From Firmicutes bacterium HGW-Firmicutes-16 (GTDB taxonomy: Bacteria; Bacillota; Clostridia; Oscillospirales; Oscillospiraceae), in contig PGZZ01000006.1 in NCBI GenBank assembly GCA_002841545.1, forward strand, positions 186,001 through 250,000: DNA of 64,000 nucleotides. The letters run 5' to 3'. Positions within the stretch are counted from its first letter, which is position 1, and the number at the start of each line of letters is the position of its first letter. The notes beneath the pieces are model-generated. The model was not told where the DNA came from. It was given only the letters and a program-made list of their open reading frames with translations, and searched no databases. Below, piece by piece: positions 63,019-64,000 of this stretch. A program made the translations under genes and the position numbers.

Positions 63019-64000
63019 TTAATCATAGCGCAATGCATCTATGGGGTTGAGTCTGGCGGCTTTTCTTGCTGGCAAGTAGCCGAAGATAATGCCGATTGCC
63101 ACGGAGACGGAAAATGCACCCAGAACCGCAGTGAATGAGGGAGCAACCGTAATAGCTTCCTGTGTCAGGGAAGATATAATACTTGTACCGACGGCACACA
63201 GCAGAGCTCCGAAAAGGATGCCTATTATTCCGCCTAATGCGCTTGTCGTTGCAGCCTCTATAACAAACTGTCCAAGAATGTCCTTCTGCTTTGCTCCGAG
63301 TGATTTGCGTATGCCAATCTCTCTTGTGCGCTCCGTGACGGAGACAAGCATGATGTTCATAATTCCGATTCCGCCGACCAAAAGAGAGATTGCGGCAATA
63401 GCACCGAGCACGATTACCATTACATTGACCATTGTCATTAAGCTATCCAGCATTTCGGACATGCTCACGACGCTGAAATAGTCGTAGCTTTTATAGACCT
63501 TATAAAGCGATTCTTTGATAGTGGTGACTGCCTTATCAACGGTTTCTGAATCGGAACCGCTGAAGACGAAGCTTGAAATAGTACCTGTCCAGCTCATTTT
63601 TGCCGCAAGTGAATACGGAATGTATATTATATCGTCGGAGCCGCCCTTTTCACTATTAGAATCTTCTTTTAATACTCCAACAATGGTAAAGGCTGTTCCG
63701 CTAACCTTTAGAGTTTCGCCGACGGCATTGCCAGAATAGAAGTTTTTTGAGATATAGCTTCCGACCACGCAGACCGGCTGGCGCCGCAGTACATCGACAT
63801 ACTGAATGAATCTTCCGTCTGTCAATTCAGAACTCGCAATTTTCGCGTAGTCCTCGCTTACGCCAGAAACGGACGTGGTCTTAATGTTTTCGCTACCTAT
63901 CTTGACGGTTCCGCTTATCCCTACCATTGGTGAAACATAGGATAGAAGCTCTGGATTTGCATCAACAAGAGCATACATGTCATCGACAGAAACGGTTCTT
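63019..64000 (-). CDS. MacB-like FtsX permease, C-terminal part
   Basis: The last 327 residues of an ABC permease of the MacB/FtsX class. A periplasmic-type core domain is followed by three membrane helices, with the signature SVTERTREIGIRKSLGAKQKDI in the first cytoplasmic loop and the end AARLNPIDALRYD. The N-terminal helix and the matching ATPase lie beyond the right edge. Such permeases act as mechanotransmission machines that expel peptides or lipoproteins. It is followed closely by the SLH gene. Confidence 0.92.
   Translation of the reverse strand, partial: RTVSVDDMYALVDANPELLSYVSPMVGISGTVKIGSENIKTTSVSGVSEDYAKIASSELTDGRFIQYVDVLRRQPVCVVGSYISKNFYSGNAVGETLKVSGTAFTIVGVLKEDSNSEKGGSDDIIYIPYSLAAKMSWTGTISSFVFSGSDSETVDKAVTTIKESLYKVYKSYDYFSVVSMSEMLDSLMTMVNVMVIVLGAIAAISLLVGGIGIMNIMLVSVTERTREIGIRKSLGAKQKDILGQFVIEAATTSALGGIIGILFGALLCAVGTSIISSLTQEAITVAPSFTAVLGAFSVSVAIGIIFGYLPARKAARLNPIDALRYD

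Overview
The window reads as chromosomal DNA of a spore-forming Clostridia, most likely of the Oscillospirales (Oscillibacter-like) type. The grounds are Firmicutes-style AGGAGG ribosome sites, TTGACA-17-TATAAT promoters, frequent TTG and GTG starts, a PadR/DUF1700/DUF4097 set, a Bce-type two-component/ABC module, FapA, type III glutamine synthetase, L-box and FMN riboswitches, and an S-layer-homology protein. No prophage, transposon, CRISPR array, rRNA or tRNA was seen. Genus-level placement is inference.

Layout. 1-8897 (minus strand): end of upp, then tsaB-tsaE-tsaD-rimI, polA, uvrB and pyk. 9173-13684: a PucR/CdaR-like regulator divergent from a 936-residue fusion of Old Yellow Enzyme, FAD/NAD(P) and acetoacetate-decarboxylase-like domains. 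13769-20191 (minus): padR, DUF1700, DUF4097, response regulator, histidine kinase, ABC ATPase and permease, with palindromes at two control points. 20324-24343: radC, rodA, an iron alcohol dehydrogenase under a Rex-like operator, and a small unknown protein. 24587-29661: isocitrate dehydrogenase and aconitase divergent from citrate synthase, the oxidative branch that makes 2-oxoglutarate. 29711-36107: secG, a flavodoxin, riboswitch-controlled ribU, an NhaC-type antiporter, a tiny Asn-rich protein, a GNAT and a FapA protein.

36336-47316 is a nitrogen-assimilation block: asnB and glnN on the minus strand, divergent from a split glutamate synthase (glutaminase, FMN/Fe-S, ferredoxin, FAD oxidoreductase and GXGXG subunits), a short glutamine synthetase and an ANTAR regulator. 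The leaders of both divergent units carry a small hairpin with the same AAAGGC hexaloop, which competes with an intrinsic terminator. This fits ANTAR-mediated antitermination fed by 2-oxoglutarate from the neighbouring TCA genes.

47398-64000: pyrG, a thioredoxin/CcdA pair, a minus-strand cluster (HEAT protein, SPL-like radical SAM protein ending in a beta-clamp motif, helix-hairpin-helix protein, flavodoxin-ferredoxin), a lysine-riboswitch ABC importer, DedA, a phosphate transporter/DUF47/pyrophosphatase set, a LUD protein, CorA, an S-layer-homology gene with a broken 3' end, and a partial MacB-like permease running off the window.

The least explained items are the SPL-like/HEAT/HhH cluster, the three-domain fusion enzyme, and the hexaloop-terminator leaders paired with an ANTAR protein whose receiver lacks its phospho-aspartate.
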